A stretch of DNA of 64,000 nt from Curtobacterium pusillum. GTDB lineage: Bacteria; Actinomycetota; Actinomycetes; Actinomycetales; Microbacteriaceae. The DNA lies in contig NZ_VDZH01000001.1 of the NCBI RefSeq assembly GCF_007673235.1, forward strand, positions 943,251 through 1,007,250. Reading direction: 5' to 3'. Positions 52,993 through 62,666 of the stretch are shown piece by piece. Both the position numbers and the translations under genes were made by a program. Below the pieces are notes generated by a model that ran no database searches, had not been told where the DNA came from, and was given only the letters and a program-made list of their open reading frames with translations. Positions within the stretch are counted from its first letter, which is position 1; the number at the start of each line of letters is the position of its first letter.

Positions 52993-53982
52993 CTAGCTCC
53001 GGGCCCGGGTGCGCGGGTCGATGAGCCCGTAGAGCAGGTCGACGACGAGGTTCGCGCCGAGGACCGCCAGGGTGATGAACAGGAAGATGCCCTGCATGAG
53101 CGCGTAGTCGTTGTTCGTCACCGCGGACAGGAGCTTCGAGCCGATGCCCGGGTACGAGAACACCTGTTCGGTGACGACGGAACCGGACACGATGAACCCG
53201 AGGGAGATCGCGAACCCGGCGACCGACGGCAGCACGGCGTTGCGGGCGGCGTAGTTGCGGAGGACCTTGCCGTGCGGCAGGCCCTTCGCCATCGCCGTGG
53301 TGATGTAGTCCTCCGACAGGGTGGACACCATCATGTTCCGCATGCCGAGCAACCACCCGCCCAGGGAGGCGAGCACGATCGTGGCGGCGGGGAGCACCCC
53401 GTACTTGAGCGCCGACATGAGGAACTCGCCGTTGAACCCCGGTGTGAGGGTGACGTCGTAGCCGCCCTGCGCCGGGAACAGGTGGATCCCGGTGGCGAAG
53501 AAGTACACGAGGATGAGCGCGAGCCAGAAGTACGGCACCGCGGCGAGCAGGGTGGTGGCCGGCACGAACGAGTCGAGCCAGGTGCCCGGCCGCCAGCCGA
53601 CGAAGGCGCCGAGGGCGACCCCGATGACGGCGGCGAGCACGGTGGCGATGCCGACGAGGGCGATCGTCCACGGCAGGGAGCTCCCGATGACCTCGGTCAC
53701 GGGTGCCGGGAAGTAGCTCACCGACACCCCGAGGTCACCGCGGAACACGTTGCCCAGGTACTGGCCGTACTGGGCGAGGATCGGTTCCGAGGTGTTGCCA
53801 CCGAGGAGCAGCTCGTACGCCTGCCGGGTCGCCGGGGTCACCTGTCCGCCGCGCTGCTGGAGCTTGGCGAGCAGGATGTCCACCGGGTTCCCGGGCAGGA
53901 GCCTGGGGATGATGAAGTTCAGCGTCAACGCCGCCCAGAGGGCCACGATGTAGAAGCCGATCTTTCGCAGGAAGTAGTGCAT
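52993..53982 (-). CDS. ABC importer permease (OppB/DppB-like)
   Basis: A 329-residue permease starting MHYFLRKIGFYIVALWAALT with LNFIIPRLLPGNPVD, the classic OppB opening. Six membrane segments follow, with the EAA loop TAMAKGLPHGKVLRNYAARN at about 225-244. The start at 53982 is set by this conserved opening and AGGAGCG upstream. It is 13 bases before the OppC gene and 28 bases after the lipoprotein gene, in one operon. Confidence 0.93.
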   Translation of the reverse strand: MHYFLRKIGFYIVALWAALTLNFIIPRLLPGNPVDILLAKLQQRGGQVTPATRQAYELLLGGNTSEPILAQYGQYLGNVFRGDLGVSVSYFPAPVTEVIGSSLPWTIALVGIATVLAAVIGVALGAFVGWRPGTWLDSFVPATTLLAAVPYFWLALILVYFFATGIHLFPAQGGYDVTLTPGFNGEFLMSALKYGVLPAATIVLASLGGWLLGMRNMMVSTLSEDYITTAMAKGLPHGKVLRNYAARNAVLPSVAGFAISLGFIVSGSVVTEQVFSYPGIGSKLLSAVTNNDYALMQGIFLFITLAVLGANLVVDLLYGLIDPRTRARS

Positions 53983-54010
53983 ACGAGCGCTCCTCGGTCG
54001 CAGTCCGCCG

Positions 54011-55693
54011 TCAGCCCTTGGCGGGCTTGAGCGCCTTGAAGATCTCGGCGTTGTCCGGGCTCGCCCAGACCGCCGGGAACGCGTACAGGTCGTCCTTCGT
54101 CGGCCAGCCGGTGAACTTCGCCGCGTGGAACTCGCTCGTCGTGCCACCGGTCATGATCGGGATGTACGGCATGTCCTCGACGACGTGCTGCTGGATGACG
54201 TCGAGTTCGGGCTGCGTCGCGGCGGTGTCCTCGGGGTTGATCGTCGCGAGCTTCGTGAGCGCGGCGTCGACCTCGGGGTTGCTGTACCGGGCGATGTTCA
54301 TCGGGGCTGCTTCGCCGACCTTGGCGGTGTTCGCGGTCGAGAAGTAGTTGTTGTACAGGTAGTACGGGTTCGCGGTCGGGCCCTGGCCCAGCGAGTCGAT
54401 CGCGAGCTGGTACGTGCCCTTGGTCTTCTTGTCGGTCCACTCGTTCCACGACGACTGCTGCGCCTTGAGCTCGATGCCCGCGGCCTTGAGCTGCTGCGTC
54501 ATCGTGTCGATCGCGGTGATGTAGTCGGTCCAGCCCGTGACGACCTCGACCGTCAAGGACAGCTTCTTGCCGTCCTTGGCGTAGATGCCGTCGGCGCCCT
54601 TCGTGTAGCCGGCGCCCTCGAGCGAGGCGGCGGCGGCCTTGGTGTCGGCACCGTCCGGCAGCACGGCCGGCGAGATGTCCTTCGAGATGGTGTCCTTCTG
54701 CGTCGTGGTGAGCGCGAAGGTCGGCGAGATCTCGCTGGCCGTGTTCGAGAACGCGAGCGAGTTGAGCTGCTTGCGGTTGATGGCGTCGGCGATCGCGTGG
54801 CGGACGGCCGGGTCGGTCTGCGGCCCGGTGCAGCCCATCGCGGTCGACGAGCAGGTCAGCAGCGCCATCTGGTTCTGGCCGACGGTGATGCCGTCGTAGC
54901 CCTGGTAGTGCGCGGGGATGTCGTCCATGTTCGGGACCGGGCCGGTCTGCCAGTCGATCGAGCCCTGCGACAGGGCGTCGGCGCCGGCGGTGTTGCCGGA
55001 CAGCGACAGGTAGCGGATGGTCTTCACGGCCGGGGCGCCGTCCCAGTACTTCTCGTTCGCCTCGAGGGTGAACGCCTGCGCCTTGAAGTTCCCGAGCGTG
55101 TACGGCCCGGTGCCGACCGGCTTCCGGACGACGTCGGTCGTCGGGTCGATGTCCTTCCACAGGTGCTCGGGCACGATCCAGGTCTTGCCGAGCAGGTTCG
55201 GGCCGAGCACGAACGACGGCTTGGCGAAGGTCACGACGACCTTGCTGTCGCCCTCGGCCTTCGCGGTGCCGTCGTAGCCGATCGAGTTGAGGGCCTTCTG
55301 CTTCTTGAGCATGTCGAGCGTGAACACGACGTCCTTCGAGGTGAAGGGCTTGCCGTCGCTCCAGGTGGCGCCGTCGCGCAGGGTGATCGTCAGCTGCGTG
55401 CCGTCACCGTTCCACTCGTACGACTTGCCGAGGAGCGGCTTCGGGTCGTTCGTGTTCACGTTCGTGATGAAGAAGAGCGACTCGTAGATCGTCCCGACGC
55501 CGCCGATGTTGGACGGCGACCACGGGTTGAAGTTGATCTGGTAGTCGCCGGACTGTCCGGTGTAGGCGATGAGGGTCGAGTCCGAGGCGCCGGTGCTGGC
55601 GGTGCCGCTGGAGCTGCAGCCGCTCAGCGCGAGGCCGGCGGCGAGGAGAACGGCGGCGCCGATGGCGAGCCGTGAACGGGTTGGGTTGAACAT
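54011..55693 (-). CDS. Substrate-binding lipoprotein, family 5 (SBP_bac_5)
   Basis: A 560-residue extracytoplasmic binding protein. A basic start, a hydrophobic stretch and the lipobox LSGC with Cys26 show lipoprotein export and anchoring. The mature part contains GKSYEWNGDGTQLTITLRDG, then ATWSDGKPFTSKDVVFTLDM, and NSLAFSNTASEISPTFALTT, the layout of family 5 proteins that bind peptides or oligosaccharides. The ATG at 55693 is preceded by AGAGGACAACG. It leads the importer-alpha-galactosidase operon, reads from a good promoter at 55743-55771, and is divergent from the beta-mannosidase gene. Confidence 0.93.
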   Translation of the reverse strand: MFNPTRSRLAIGAAVLLAAGLALSGCSSSGTASTGASDSTLIAYTGQSGDYQINFNPWSPSNIGGVGTIYESLFFITNVNTNDPKPLLGKSYEWNGDGTQLTITLRDGATWSDGKPFTSKDVVFTLDMLKKQKALNSIGYDGTAKAEGDSKVVVTFAKPSFVLGPNLLGKTWIVPEHLWKDIDPTTDVVRKPVGTGPYTLGNFKAQAFTLEANEKYWDGAPAVKTIRYLSLSGNTAGADALSQGSIDWQTGPVPNMDDIPAHYQGYDGITVGQNQMALLTCSSTAMGCTGPQTDPAVRHAIADAINRKQLNSLAFSNTASEISPTFALTTTQKDTISKDISPAVLPDGADTKAAAASLEGAGYTKGADGIYAKDGKKLSLTVEVVTGWTDYITAIDTMTQQLKAAGIELKAQQSSWNEWTDKKTKGTYQLAIDSLGQGPTANPYYLYNNYFSTANTAKVGEAAPMNIARYSNPEVDAALTKLATINPEDTAATQPELDVIQQHVVEDMPYIPIMTGGTTSEFHAAKFTGWPTKDDLYAFPAVWASPDNAEIFKALKPAKG

Positions 55694-55742
55694 CGTTGTC
55701 CTCTCGGTCTGCGTCGTCGCAGGATCCACGTTGTGAGCGTGA

Positions 55743-55771
55743 TTGTTACACGCCTAAACTAAGTCGGTCAA
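55743..55771 (-). promoter_or_regulatory. Importer operon promoter with embedded operator motif
   Basis: On the minus strand, TTGACC (55771-55766) and TAACAA (55748-55743) are 17 bp apart. The motif CGACTTAGTT (55766-55757) lies between the two boxes, where a bound repressor would block the polymerase. The same ten bases occur before the GH42 operon. The ROK protein at 62705 is the likely binder. Confidence 0.6.
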
Positions 55772-55820
55772 GGGGTCGGGTCACGACCCCGCGGACGGAC
55801 CCCGACGATGAGGAGACGCG

Positions 55821-58385
55821 ATGGAGCGGACCACCCTGGACGGCACGTGGACGGTCGAGGTGGTGACCGGGCCGGGGGAATCCGAACGGCACCGCGACCC
55901 GATCGAGGCGGTGGTCCCCGGCTGCGTGCACACCGACCTGCTCCGGGCGGGGCGGATCCCCAACCCGTTCGACGGCGACGCCGAGGCCGCGACGCAGTGG
56001 ATCGGCGACACCGTCTGGCGCTACCGCCGCACCTTCGAGTGGAGCGCCCCGGACGAGACCCGCCACGACCTCGTCGCCGACGGACTCGACACCCTCGCCA
56101 CCATCGAGGTGAACGGCATCGTCGTCGCGACGACCGCGAACCAGCACCGCTCGTACCGCTTCCCGGTCGGGCACCTGCTCCGGCCGGGCACGAACGAGGT
56201 CGTCGTCACCTTCGACGCCCCGGTCCCCGCCGCCGAGCGCCTGTCCGCCCTGCACGGCGGCGAGCTCCCCCACGTCAACCACCACCCGTACAACGCGCTC
56301 CGGAAGAACGCGTCGAACTTCGGGTGGGACTGGGGCATCGACGTCGCCACGAGCGGAATCTGGCGGTCGATCGGCATCGAGTCGTGGAGCGGCGTCCGCA
56401 TCGCGGCCGTCCGTCCCCTCGTCGACGTGGACGGCACCACCGGCGTCCTCACGGCGCACGTCGACGTCGAGCACGCCGGTTCCACCGGCGCCTTCGCGCA
56501 GGCCATCGGCAGCGCGCCCGTCACGTCCGCGGGTGGTGACGGCACGGTCGGACTGGAGGCGCGGATCACCGTGGCCCCGCACCGCGCGTCCGCAGCGTCG
56601 GCCGGTTCCGGCACCGTGCCTCCAGGCCGCGCAGCGTCTCGACCGGTGGTCGACGGCTCGGCGACCGTGCGTCTGGAGGTGCCCGACGTCGCGGTCTGGT
56701 GGCCGCGCGGCGAGGGCGACCAGCCGCTGTACGACGTCCGCGTCGCGGTCGGCGACGACGTCTGGACCGGCCGCGTCGGCTTCCGCACCGTGACCCTGGA
56801 CACCGCGGCCGACGCCGGCGGCGCGCCGTTCCTGCTCCGGGTGAACGACCGCCCGGTGATCGTCCGCGGGGCCAACTGGATCCCGGACCACGCGTTCCTG
56901 ACCGAGATGACGCCGGAACGGTACGCGGCGCGGATCGACGACGCCGTCGAGGCGAACGTGAACCTGCTCCGGATCTGGGGCGGCGGGATCTACGAGTCCA
57001 AGGACCTGTACGACCGGTGCGACGAGCTCGGGATCCTGGTGTGGCAGGACTTCCTGTTCGCGTGCGCCGCCTACGCCGAGGAGCCCTGGCTCGCCGACGA
57101 GGTCGAACCCGAGGTCCGCGAGGCCGTCACGCGCCTCAGCCCGCACCCGTCGCTCGTGGTGTGGAACGGGAACAACGAGAACCTCGTGGCCTACGCCGAG
57201 TGGGGCTGGCGGCCGTCGCTCGTCGGCCGGACCTGGGGCAACGGGTACTACCGGTCGCTGCTGCCCTCCATCGTCGCGGAGCTCGACCCGACCCGGCCGT
57301 ACACACCGGGCAGCCCGTTCTCGTTCGACGAGTACCTGACACCGAACGACGAGCGCAACGGGAGCGTGCACATCTGGGACGTCTGGAACCGGCTGGACTA
57401 CCGCGCCTACGCCGACTGGCAGCCGCGGTTCGTCGCCGAGTTCGGGTTCCAGGGGCCGCCCGCGTGGTCGACGCTCACCGCCGTGGTGCACGACGAGCCG
57501 CTCGACCCGGACGGCCACGAGATGCTCGTGCACCAGAAGGCCGACCAGGGCAACCGGAAGCTGGCCGACGGGATGCGCGGGCACCTGCCGACGCCCGCTC
57601 CGGGCTCGGCGTGGCGCATCGAGGACTGGCACTTCGCCGCGCAGCTCAACCAGGCGCACGCGATCCGGTTCGGGATGGAGTGGTTCCGCTCCCGGACGCC
57701 GGACAACACCGGGATGATCGTGTGGCAGCTCAACGACGACTGGCCGGTGGTGTCCTGGGCGCTCGTCGACCACGCTGGCATCCGGAAGCCGGTCTGGTAC
57801 GCGGTGCGGCACGCGTACCAGCCGGTGCTGCTGACCGTGCAGCGCGGGTCGTCCGGTGCGGCGTCGTCGGCTGGCGCGCTCGACGTCGTCCTCGTGAACG
57901 CCTCGGGTGCGCCCGTGTCCGACGAGGTCACGGTGTCCCGCGTCGCGTTCGACGGCACCGTCCTCGAGTCGTCGTCGTTCCCGCTCGCCGCCGGCCCGGC
58001 CGACGCCGCGCGGGTGTCGCTGCCGGAGGCCCTGGCGGTCCCGGGCGACGCCGCGTCCGAGGTGCTCGTCGTCACCGGTGCCGGCACCCGCACGGTGTTC
58101 GACCCCGCCGAGGTCGTCGACCAGGTGTTCGCACCGTCCCCGCTCGTGGCGTCGGTGGAGTCCACCGCGGACGGCGCCCGGGTGACCGTCACGGCGACGT
58201 CCTACGCCCGGGACGTGTCGCTGTTCCCGGACCGGGTCGACGCCCGGGCGCGGGTGGACGAGGGGCTCGTGTCGTTGCTCGCCGGGGAGTCGGTGGTGTT
58301 CACGGTGACGGGCGCTCCCGGCATCGACACCGCGGCGCTCGCGGGCCCGCTCGTGCTCCGGCACGCAGGCCAGCTGCGCGCCTGA
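55821..58385 (+). CDS. Beta-mannosidase, GH2
   Basis: An 854-residue GH2 enzyme with the order sugar-binding jelly roll (about 1-170), immunoglobulin-like domain (about 175-320), TIM barrel (about 325-640) and C-terminal beta domain. The acid/base Glu453 is in WNGNNEN and the nucleophile Glu540 in VAEFGFQGPP; HHPYNALRKNASNFGWDWG and IRKPVWYAVRHAYQPV are beta-mannosidase hallmarks. It removes terminal beta-mannose, in the cytoplasm as no signal peptide is seen. Between 56549 and 56626 the gene carries two dispersed-repeat half copies, encoding an Ala/Ser/Pro-rich insert (RASAASAGSGTVPPGRAASR) in the second domain. It is divergent from the importer operon. Confidence 0.93.
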   Translation: MERTTLDGTWTVEVVTGPGESERHRDPIEAVVPGCVHTDLLRAGRIPNPFDGDAEAATQWIGDTVWRYRRTFEWSAPDETRHDLVADGLDTLATIEVNGIVVATTANQHRSYRFPVGHLLRPGTNEVVVTFDAPVPAAERLSALHGGELPHVNHHPYNALRKNASNFGWDWGIDVATSGIWRSIGIESWSGVRIAAVRPLVDVDGTTGVLTAHVDVEHAGSTGAFAQAIGSAPVTSAGGDGTVGLEARITVAPHRASAASAGSGTVPPGRAASRPVVDGSATVRLEVPDVAVWWPRGEGDQPLYDVRVAVGDDVWTGRVGFRTVTLDTAADAGGAPFLLRVNDRPVIVRGANWIPDHAFLTEMTPERYAARIDDAVEANVNLLRIWGGGIYESKDLYDRCDELGILVWQDFLFACAAYAEEPWLADEVEPEVREAVTRLSPHPSLVVWNGNNENLVAYAEWGWRPSLVGRTWGNGYYRSLLPSIVAELDPTRPYTPGSPFSFDEYLTPNDERNGSVHIWDVWNRLDYRAYADWQPRFVAEFGFQGPPAWSTLTAVVHDEPLDPDGHEMLVHQKADQGNRKLADGMRGHLPTPAPGSAWRIEDWHFAAQLNQAHAIRFGMEWFRSRTPDNTGMIVWQLNDDWPVVSWALVDHAGIRKPVWYAVRHAYQPVLLTVQRGSSGAASSAGALDVVLVNASGAPVSDEVTVSRVAFDGTVLESSSFPLAAGPADAARVSLPEALAVPGDAASEVLVVTGAGTRTVFDPAEVVDQVFAPSPLVASVESTADGARVTVTATSYARDVSLFPDRVDARARVDEGLVSLLAGESVVFTVTGAPGIDTAALAGPLVLRHAGQLRA

Positions 58386-58390
58386 GTCCG

Positions 58391-58436
58391 GGCGGCCGGG
58401 CGCGCGACCGGGTCAGGGTCGCGCGCCCGGCCCGCC
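58391..58436. terminator. Bidirectional terminator hairpin
   Basis: A 14-bp perfect stem (58396-58409 with 58417-58430, CCGGGCGCGCGACC) and a seven-base loop, extendable by GGCGG/CCGCC. It sits between two convergent stop codons. There is no clear T tract, which is common in high-GC actinobacteria. Confidence 0.7.
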
Positions 58437-58439
58437 TGT

Positions 58440-60602
58440 TCAGGCGATCGCCTGGACCTCGAGCACGAGGGCCGTCCCGGGTGCGAGTGCGAGCATCCGG
58501 ACGCCGACGTCCTCGAGCACGGCGCCGGAGAGCTCCAGGCTCCCCCGCTCGAGCCACGGCGTCCGGGTCACGTCGACGCCCTTCGGCACCCGCAGCCCGG
58601 TGACCGGCGCGATCCGGTAGCGCCGCGCCCGGTCGAGCCCCCGCAGTCGGAGCGGCACGGCGAGCGACCGCGGACCGGTGACGATCCGAGCGACCCGTAC
58701 GAGCGCACGGTCCCGGTCCGCCCCGACCACCAGCGTGGCGTCGAGCCCGGGGTCCCCCAGGTCCAGGTGGTGCACCCGTCCGGAGTGCAGCAGCCCGCGC
58801 TCCCGCTTGTACAGCGCGGTCCACTCCCGCAGCCGGTCGAGCTCTGCGGGGCTGCACCGCGTGACGTCGGTCTCGATGCCGGCGCTGCCGAACAGCGACA
58901 CCGCCATCCGGAAGTCCAGGTCCAGGTGCCGTCCGGTGGTGTGGGAGACCTCCGGTCCGACGTGCGAGCCGATGAGTTCGAGCGGCAGCAGGAGCTCCGT
59001 CCAGCGCTGGATCGGCAGGCGTTCCATCGCGTCGTTCGAGTCGGAGGCCCACACCCGGTCGGTGCGCTCGAGCACGCCGAGGTCCACGCGGGCGCCGCCG
59101 GAGGCGCACGCCTCGATCTCGAGCCACGGGTGCCGTCGGCGCAGCTCGTCCATCACGGCGTACACGCCCCGGGTGTGGGCGTCGAGGCCGACCCGGCCCG
59201 CGTGCACGGTCTGCACGACGTCGCGGTTCTGGTCCCACTTCACGAAGTCGACGTGGTGCTCCCCGATCACCGCCGACATCCGGTCGAGCACGTGCTCCCG
59301 GACGTCCGCGCGGGCGAAGTCGAGCACGTACTGGTGCCGCCAGGTCCGGGTCTCCTCGGGTGCCTGCAGGAACCAGTCCGGGTGCTCGACCGCGAGGGCG
59401 GACACCGGGCTGACCATCTCCGGCTCGAACCACAGTCCGAACTCCATGCCGTGGGACCGCACACCGGCGACGAGCGGGCCGAGGCCGTCCGGCCAGACCT
59501 CGGCGTCGACGGTCCAGTCGCCGAGCGCGGTGGTGTCGGAGCGGCGGCCGGTGAACCAGCCGTCGTCGAGGACGAACCGTTCGACCCCGACGTCGGCGGC
59601 GACCCGCGCCAGGGCGAGGAGCGGCTCGAGCTCCTGCCGGAAGTAGACGGCCTCCCACGTGTTGAGCACGACCGGACGCGGGGTCCGCGGGTGCCCGGGC
59701 CGGGCGCGGAGGGAATCGTGCGACCGCGCCGCCAGCCCGTCGAGCCCCGCGTCGCTCCACACGAACACGGTGTCCGGCGCGGTGAACGTCTCGCCGGGCG
59801 CGAGCACGATCTCGCCCGCGCGCAGGAGTTCCCCGGCGCCGAGCACCGGCCGGGCCTCGGCGAGCCGGTCGTACCGGTGCACGGAGTCCGCGCTCCACGC
59901 CGGATGCACTGCCCAGAGCTCGCCGGTGGTGTCGTCGAAGCCCGCGGTGCCGAGCACCGTGAGCGTCGGGGCGTCGTGCCCGGTCCGGCCCCGGCGGCTC
60001 TCCCGCACGTGCACGCCGTCCGTCATCACCCGACGCTGCGGGGTGCGCTCGCGCGTCCACCGTCCGGCCAGGTCGAGGACCTCCGCCGCACGCTCCCCCA
60101 CGGGCAGCACCGCCTCGAGCGCCTGCACCTCGACGGTCCCGGCGCCGGTGTTCGTCAGCGCGTGCCGGACGCGCAGGACCCCGGCGTCGTCGAGCACGTA
60201 CGCGCTGTGCAGCGACACGTCGTCCGACACCGCGTCGACCGTCAGGACCCGGTCGTCGGCAGCGACGACGACGTCCCGCCAGACGGGCACGAGCGGACGC
60301 CCGTCGACCTGTCCGGCGAGGGCCGGCCGGCCCTCCCACCCGTCGTGTTCGGTCGGCAGCACGGTCAGCGGCCACGCGGCGTCGAACGCGCTCGGCGACA
60401 CCGCCCGTGCGAGCGCCAGGACGAGGTCGTCGGCGTCCTCGGGCACCACGTCACCGACGTCGCGACCCCAGTGCAGCACCTCGGGCAGTCCGTCGATGCG
60501 GGCGGCGACCACCACGCTCGTCCCCGCGGCACGCAGCACGTGCACCCGCACGGCGGCGGCGGGCACCACGGTGGTCACCTCGTCGCCGTCCAGCACGGTC
60601 AT
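58440..60602 (-). CDS. Alpha-galactosidase, GH36
   Basis: A 720-residue classical GH36 enzyme. The barrel starts at FVLDDGWFTGRRSD (about 340); the nucleophile Asp is in FVKWDQNRDV (about 455); EACASGGARVDLG and the acid/base WASDSNDAMERLP follow. The N-terminal beta-supersandwich occupies about 1-320. There is no signal peptide. The ATG at 60602 overlaps the stop of the GH42 gene (ATGA), so the pair is coupled. It hydrolyses terminal alpha-1,6-galactose of raffinose-type sugars or galactomanno-oligosaccharides. The second alpha-galactosidase of the locus may differ in chain-length preference. Confidence 0.93.
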   Translation of the reverse strand: MTVLDGDEVTTVVPAAAVRVHVLRAAGTSVVVAARIDGLPEVLHWGRDVGDVVPEDADDLVLALARAVSPSAFDAAWPLTVLPTEHDGWEGRPALAGQVDGRPLVPVWRDVVVAADDRVLTVDAVSDDVSLHSAYVLDDAGVLRVRHALTNTGAGTVEVQALEAVLPVGERAAEVLDLAGRWTRERTPQRRVMTDGVHVRESRRGRTGHDAPTLTVLGTAGFDDTTGELWAVHPAWSADSVHRYDRLAEARPVLGAGELLRAGEIVLAPGETFTAPDTVFVWSDAGLDGLAARSHDSLRARPGHPRTPRPVVLNTWEAVYFRQELEPLLALARVAADVGVERFVLDDGWFTGRRSDTTALGDWTVDAEVWPDGLGPLVAGVRSHGMEFGLWFEPEMVSPVSALAVEHPDWFLQAPEETRTWRHQYVLDFARADVREHVLDRMSAVIGEHHVDFVKWDQNRDVVQTVHAGRVGLDAHTRGVYAVMDELRRRHPWLEIEACASGGARVDLGVLERTDRVWASDSNDAMERLPIQRWTELLLPLELIGSHVGPEVSHTTGRHLDLDFRMAVSLFGSAGIETDVTRCSPAELDRLREWTALYKRERGLLHSGRVHHLDLGDPGLDATLVVGADRDRALVRVARIVTGPRSLAVPLRLRGLDRARRYRIAPVTGLRVPKGVDVTRTPWLERGSLELSGAVLEDVGVRMLALAPGTALVLEVQAIA

Positions 60603-62614
60603 GCCGTCGCCGCCTCGAGCAGGACGCGGACGCCGCCGGCGGGCACGACGGTCTCCGGGCCGTGCCCGGAGCCGTCGAGCAGGTCGGTCCCGGCGGCCGA
60701 CAGGGTGACGTCGTCGGGGCGGTGGTTCAGGAGGAACAGGATCCCGGTGCCGTCCTGCCGGACGCGACGCACCGCCTCCAGGCCTGGAGGCGCGGTGACG
60801 GTCCGCGCGATCGCTCGCTCCTCGACGATCCGGTCCGCGATCCGCTGCACGCCGTCCGCGTCGAGCATCGCCGAGACGTACCAGGCGCCGCCGCCGGCGG
60901 CGCGGCGCGTGACCGCCGGCCGGCCCGCGAGCGGGCCGTCGACGTGGCGGAGGACGACCTCGGCGTCCTCGACGACGAGGTCCTCGGCCCAGTCGGTGAC
61001 GACGGTACCGTCGTCGAGCAGGACCCGGTCGTCGCGCTGCAGCGGGGTGAACTCCTCGGCCCACACGCCGAGCACGTCGCGGAACGCCCCCGGGTAGCCG
61101 CCGGTGCGGACGCGGGCGGTCTCGTCGACGATCCCGGAGGCGTAGGTGACGAGGAGCGTGGCGCCCCGGTCGACCACGGCGCTGATGCGCGCGGCGGCCG
61201 CGTCGTCGACGACGAAGAGCGTCGGGAGGACGACCACGTCGTACCCGGAGAGGTCGGCGTCGATCGGCACCACGTCTGTGAGGACCTGGCGGCGCCAGAA
61301 CGCGGTGTGCCAGGCGCGGAGTTCGTGGCCGTAGCGGAGCCGCCGGTGCGGCTTCAGCCCGGACTGCAGCGCCCAGCCGGACGGCTCGTCCACGACGATC
61401 GCGACGCGCGCGGGTTCGACGGGGGCGCCCTTGGCGGGGCCGAGCGCGCGGAGGGCCCGACCCAGGGCACAGACCTCGCGCCAGACCCGGCTGCGGGTTC
61501 CGGCGTGCGGCAGCATCGCGGAGTGGAACTGCTCGGCGCCGGCGGTGGACGCGCGCCACTGGAAGAAGAGGGCGCCGTCGGAACCGCGGGCGACGTGCGC
61601 GAGCGAGTTCCGCAGGATCTCGCCGGGCTCCTTCGCACGGTTCCGCTGCTGCCAGCTCGGGCCGCCGGTCGAGTGCTCCATGAGCAGCCACGGGGTGCGG
61701 TCCCGCGTGATCCCGCGCATCCGGTCGGCCGAGGCGGCGAGGTCCTCGGCGCGGTCGGGGTCGTCGACGAGCGTGTAGTGGTCGTTCGCCGGGATCGCGA
61801 CGTGCTTCGCCCACTCGGCGTAGTCGACGACCTGCGAGCCGGCGCCGACCATGAAGTTCGTGGTGACGGGCGCCTCGGAGTGCTGCTCGATCACGGCGCG
61901 CTCGGCCTCGTAGTGGGCGAGCAGCGCGTCCGACGAGTACCGCTCGAAGTCCAGGGCGAGGCCGGGGTTCGGCGCGCCGCCGACGCCGCGCGGCGGGGAG
62001 ACCTCGTCGAAGGACGTGTAGGTGTGGCCCCAGAAGGCGGTGCCCCACGCGGCGTTCGCGGCGTCGACGGTCTGGTACTTCGCGCCGAGCCACCGCCGGA
62101 AGTCCGCCGCCGACACCTCGCAGTGGCAGCGCCCGTTGCCGCCGCCGAGCTCGTTGCTGACGTGCCAGAGCCGCACGGCCGGGTGCTGCCCGTAGCGCGC
62201 GGCGATCGCCTCGACGATCCGGAGCGCGTGCTCGCGGAACACCGGCGACGCCGGGCACCAGCCGAGCCGGCCACCCGGGCGTTCGCGGCGCTCGGTCGCG
62301 TCCACGGGCAGGACCTCCGGGTGCGCCGTGAGCAGCCAGTTCGGGGGCGCGGCGGTCGGGGTCGCGAGGTCGACCGCGATGCCGTTCTCGTGCAGCAGGT
62401 CGAGGACCTCGTCGAGCCACTCCCACGTGTACTCCCCCGGGGCACGCTCGAGCAGCCCCCAGGAGAACACCCCGACCGTGACGAGGTTCACGCCGGCCTC
62501 GCGCATGAGCCGGACGTCCTCGTGCCAGACCTCGCGGGGCCACTGCTCGGGGCTGTAGTCACCGCCGAACGACAAGTCCTCGGTGGGCCAGGGCACGGAA
62601 CGGGCAGGGGTCAC
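60599..62614 (-). CDS. Beta-galactosidase, GH42
   Basis: A 671-residue GH42 enzyme. The barrel begins FGGDYSPEQWPREVWHEDV; the acid/base Glu (about 155) is in WHVSNELGG, followed by the zinc-site cysteines of GRCHCE; the nucleophile Glu (about 311) is in LLMEHSTGGPSW. The trimerisation domain (about 395-610) and a C-terminal beta domain complete the usual length. No signal peptide is seen, so it works inside the cell. It is the first gene after the promoter at 62667-62689 and is coupled to the GH36 gene. Near 60775-60795 the sequence carries a CCTCCAGGCCTGGAGG palindrome of the dispersed-repeat type, encoding TAPPGLEAVRRV. Confidence 0.93.
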   Translation of the reverse strand: MTPARSVPWPTEDLSFGGDYSPEQWPREVWHEDVRLMREAGVNLVTVGVFSWGLLERAPGEYTWEWLDEVLDLLHENGIAVDLATPTAAPPNWLLTAHPEVLPVDATERRERPGGRLGWCPASPVFREHALRIVEAIAARYGQHPAVRLWHVSNELGGGNGRCHCEVSAADFRRWLGAKYQTVDAANAAWGTAFWGHTYTSFDEVSPPRGVGGAPNPGLALDFERYSSDALLAHYEAERAVIEQHSEAPVTTNFMVGAGSQVVDYAEWAKHVAIPANDHYTLVDDPDRAEDLAASADRMRGITRDRTPWLLMEHSTGGPSWQQRNRAKEPGEILRNSLAHVARGSDGALFFQWRASTAGAEQFHSAMLPHAGTRSRVWREVCALGRALRALGPAKGAPVEPARVAIVVDEPSGWALQSGLKPHRRLRYGHELRAWHTAFWRRQVLTDVVPIDADLSGYDVVVLPTLFVVDDAAAARISAVVDRGATLLVTYASGIVDETARVRTGGYPGAFRDVLGVWAEEFTPLQRDDRVLLDDGTVVTDWAEDLVVEDAEVVLRHVDGPLAGRPAVTRRAAGGGAWYVSAMLDADGVQRIADRIVEERAIARTVTAPPGLEAVRRVRQDGTGILFLLNHRPDDVTLSAAGTDLLDGSGHGPETVVPAGGVRVLLEAATA

Positions 62615-62666
62615 GACATCTCCTTCGACGGTGGACCCGAACAGCTTCCCGCCCGTCGGAGGCGTT

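Noticed and set aside
55746..58364. 872-codon open frame antisense to the beta-mannosidase
   Set aside because: Low-complexity Arg/Val/Asp composition and no start signal; the sense frame has all GH2 motifs.
58440..62543. One 1367-codon minus-strand frame spanning GH36 and the region of GH42
   Set aside because: Only the part from 60602 downwards encodes GH36; upstream residues are out of frame with GH42, whose own frame is intact.
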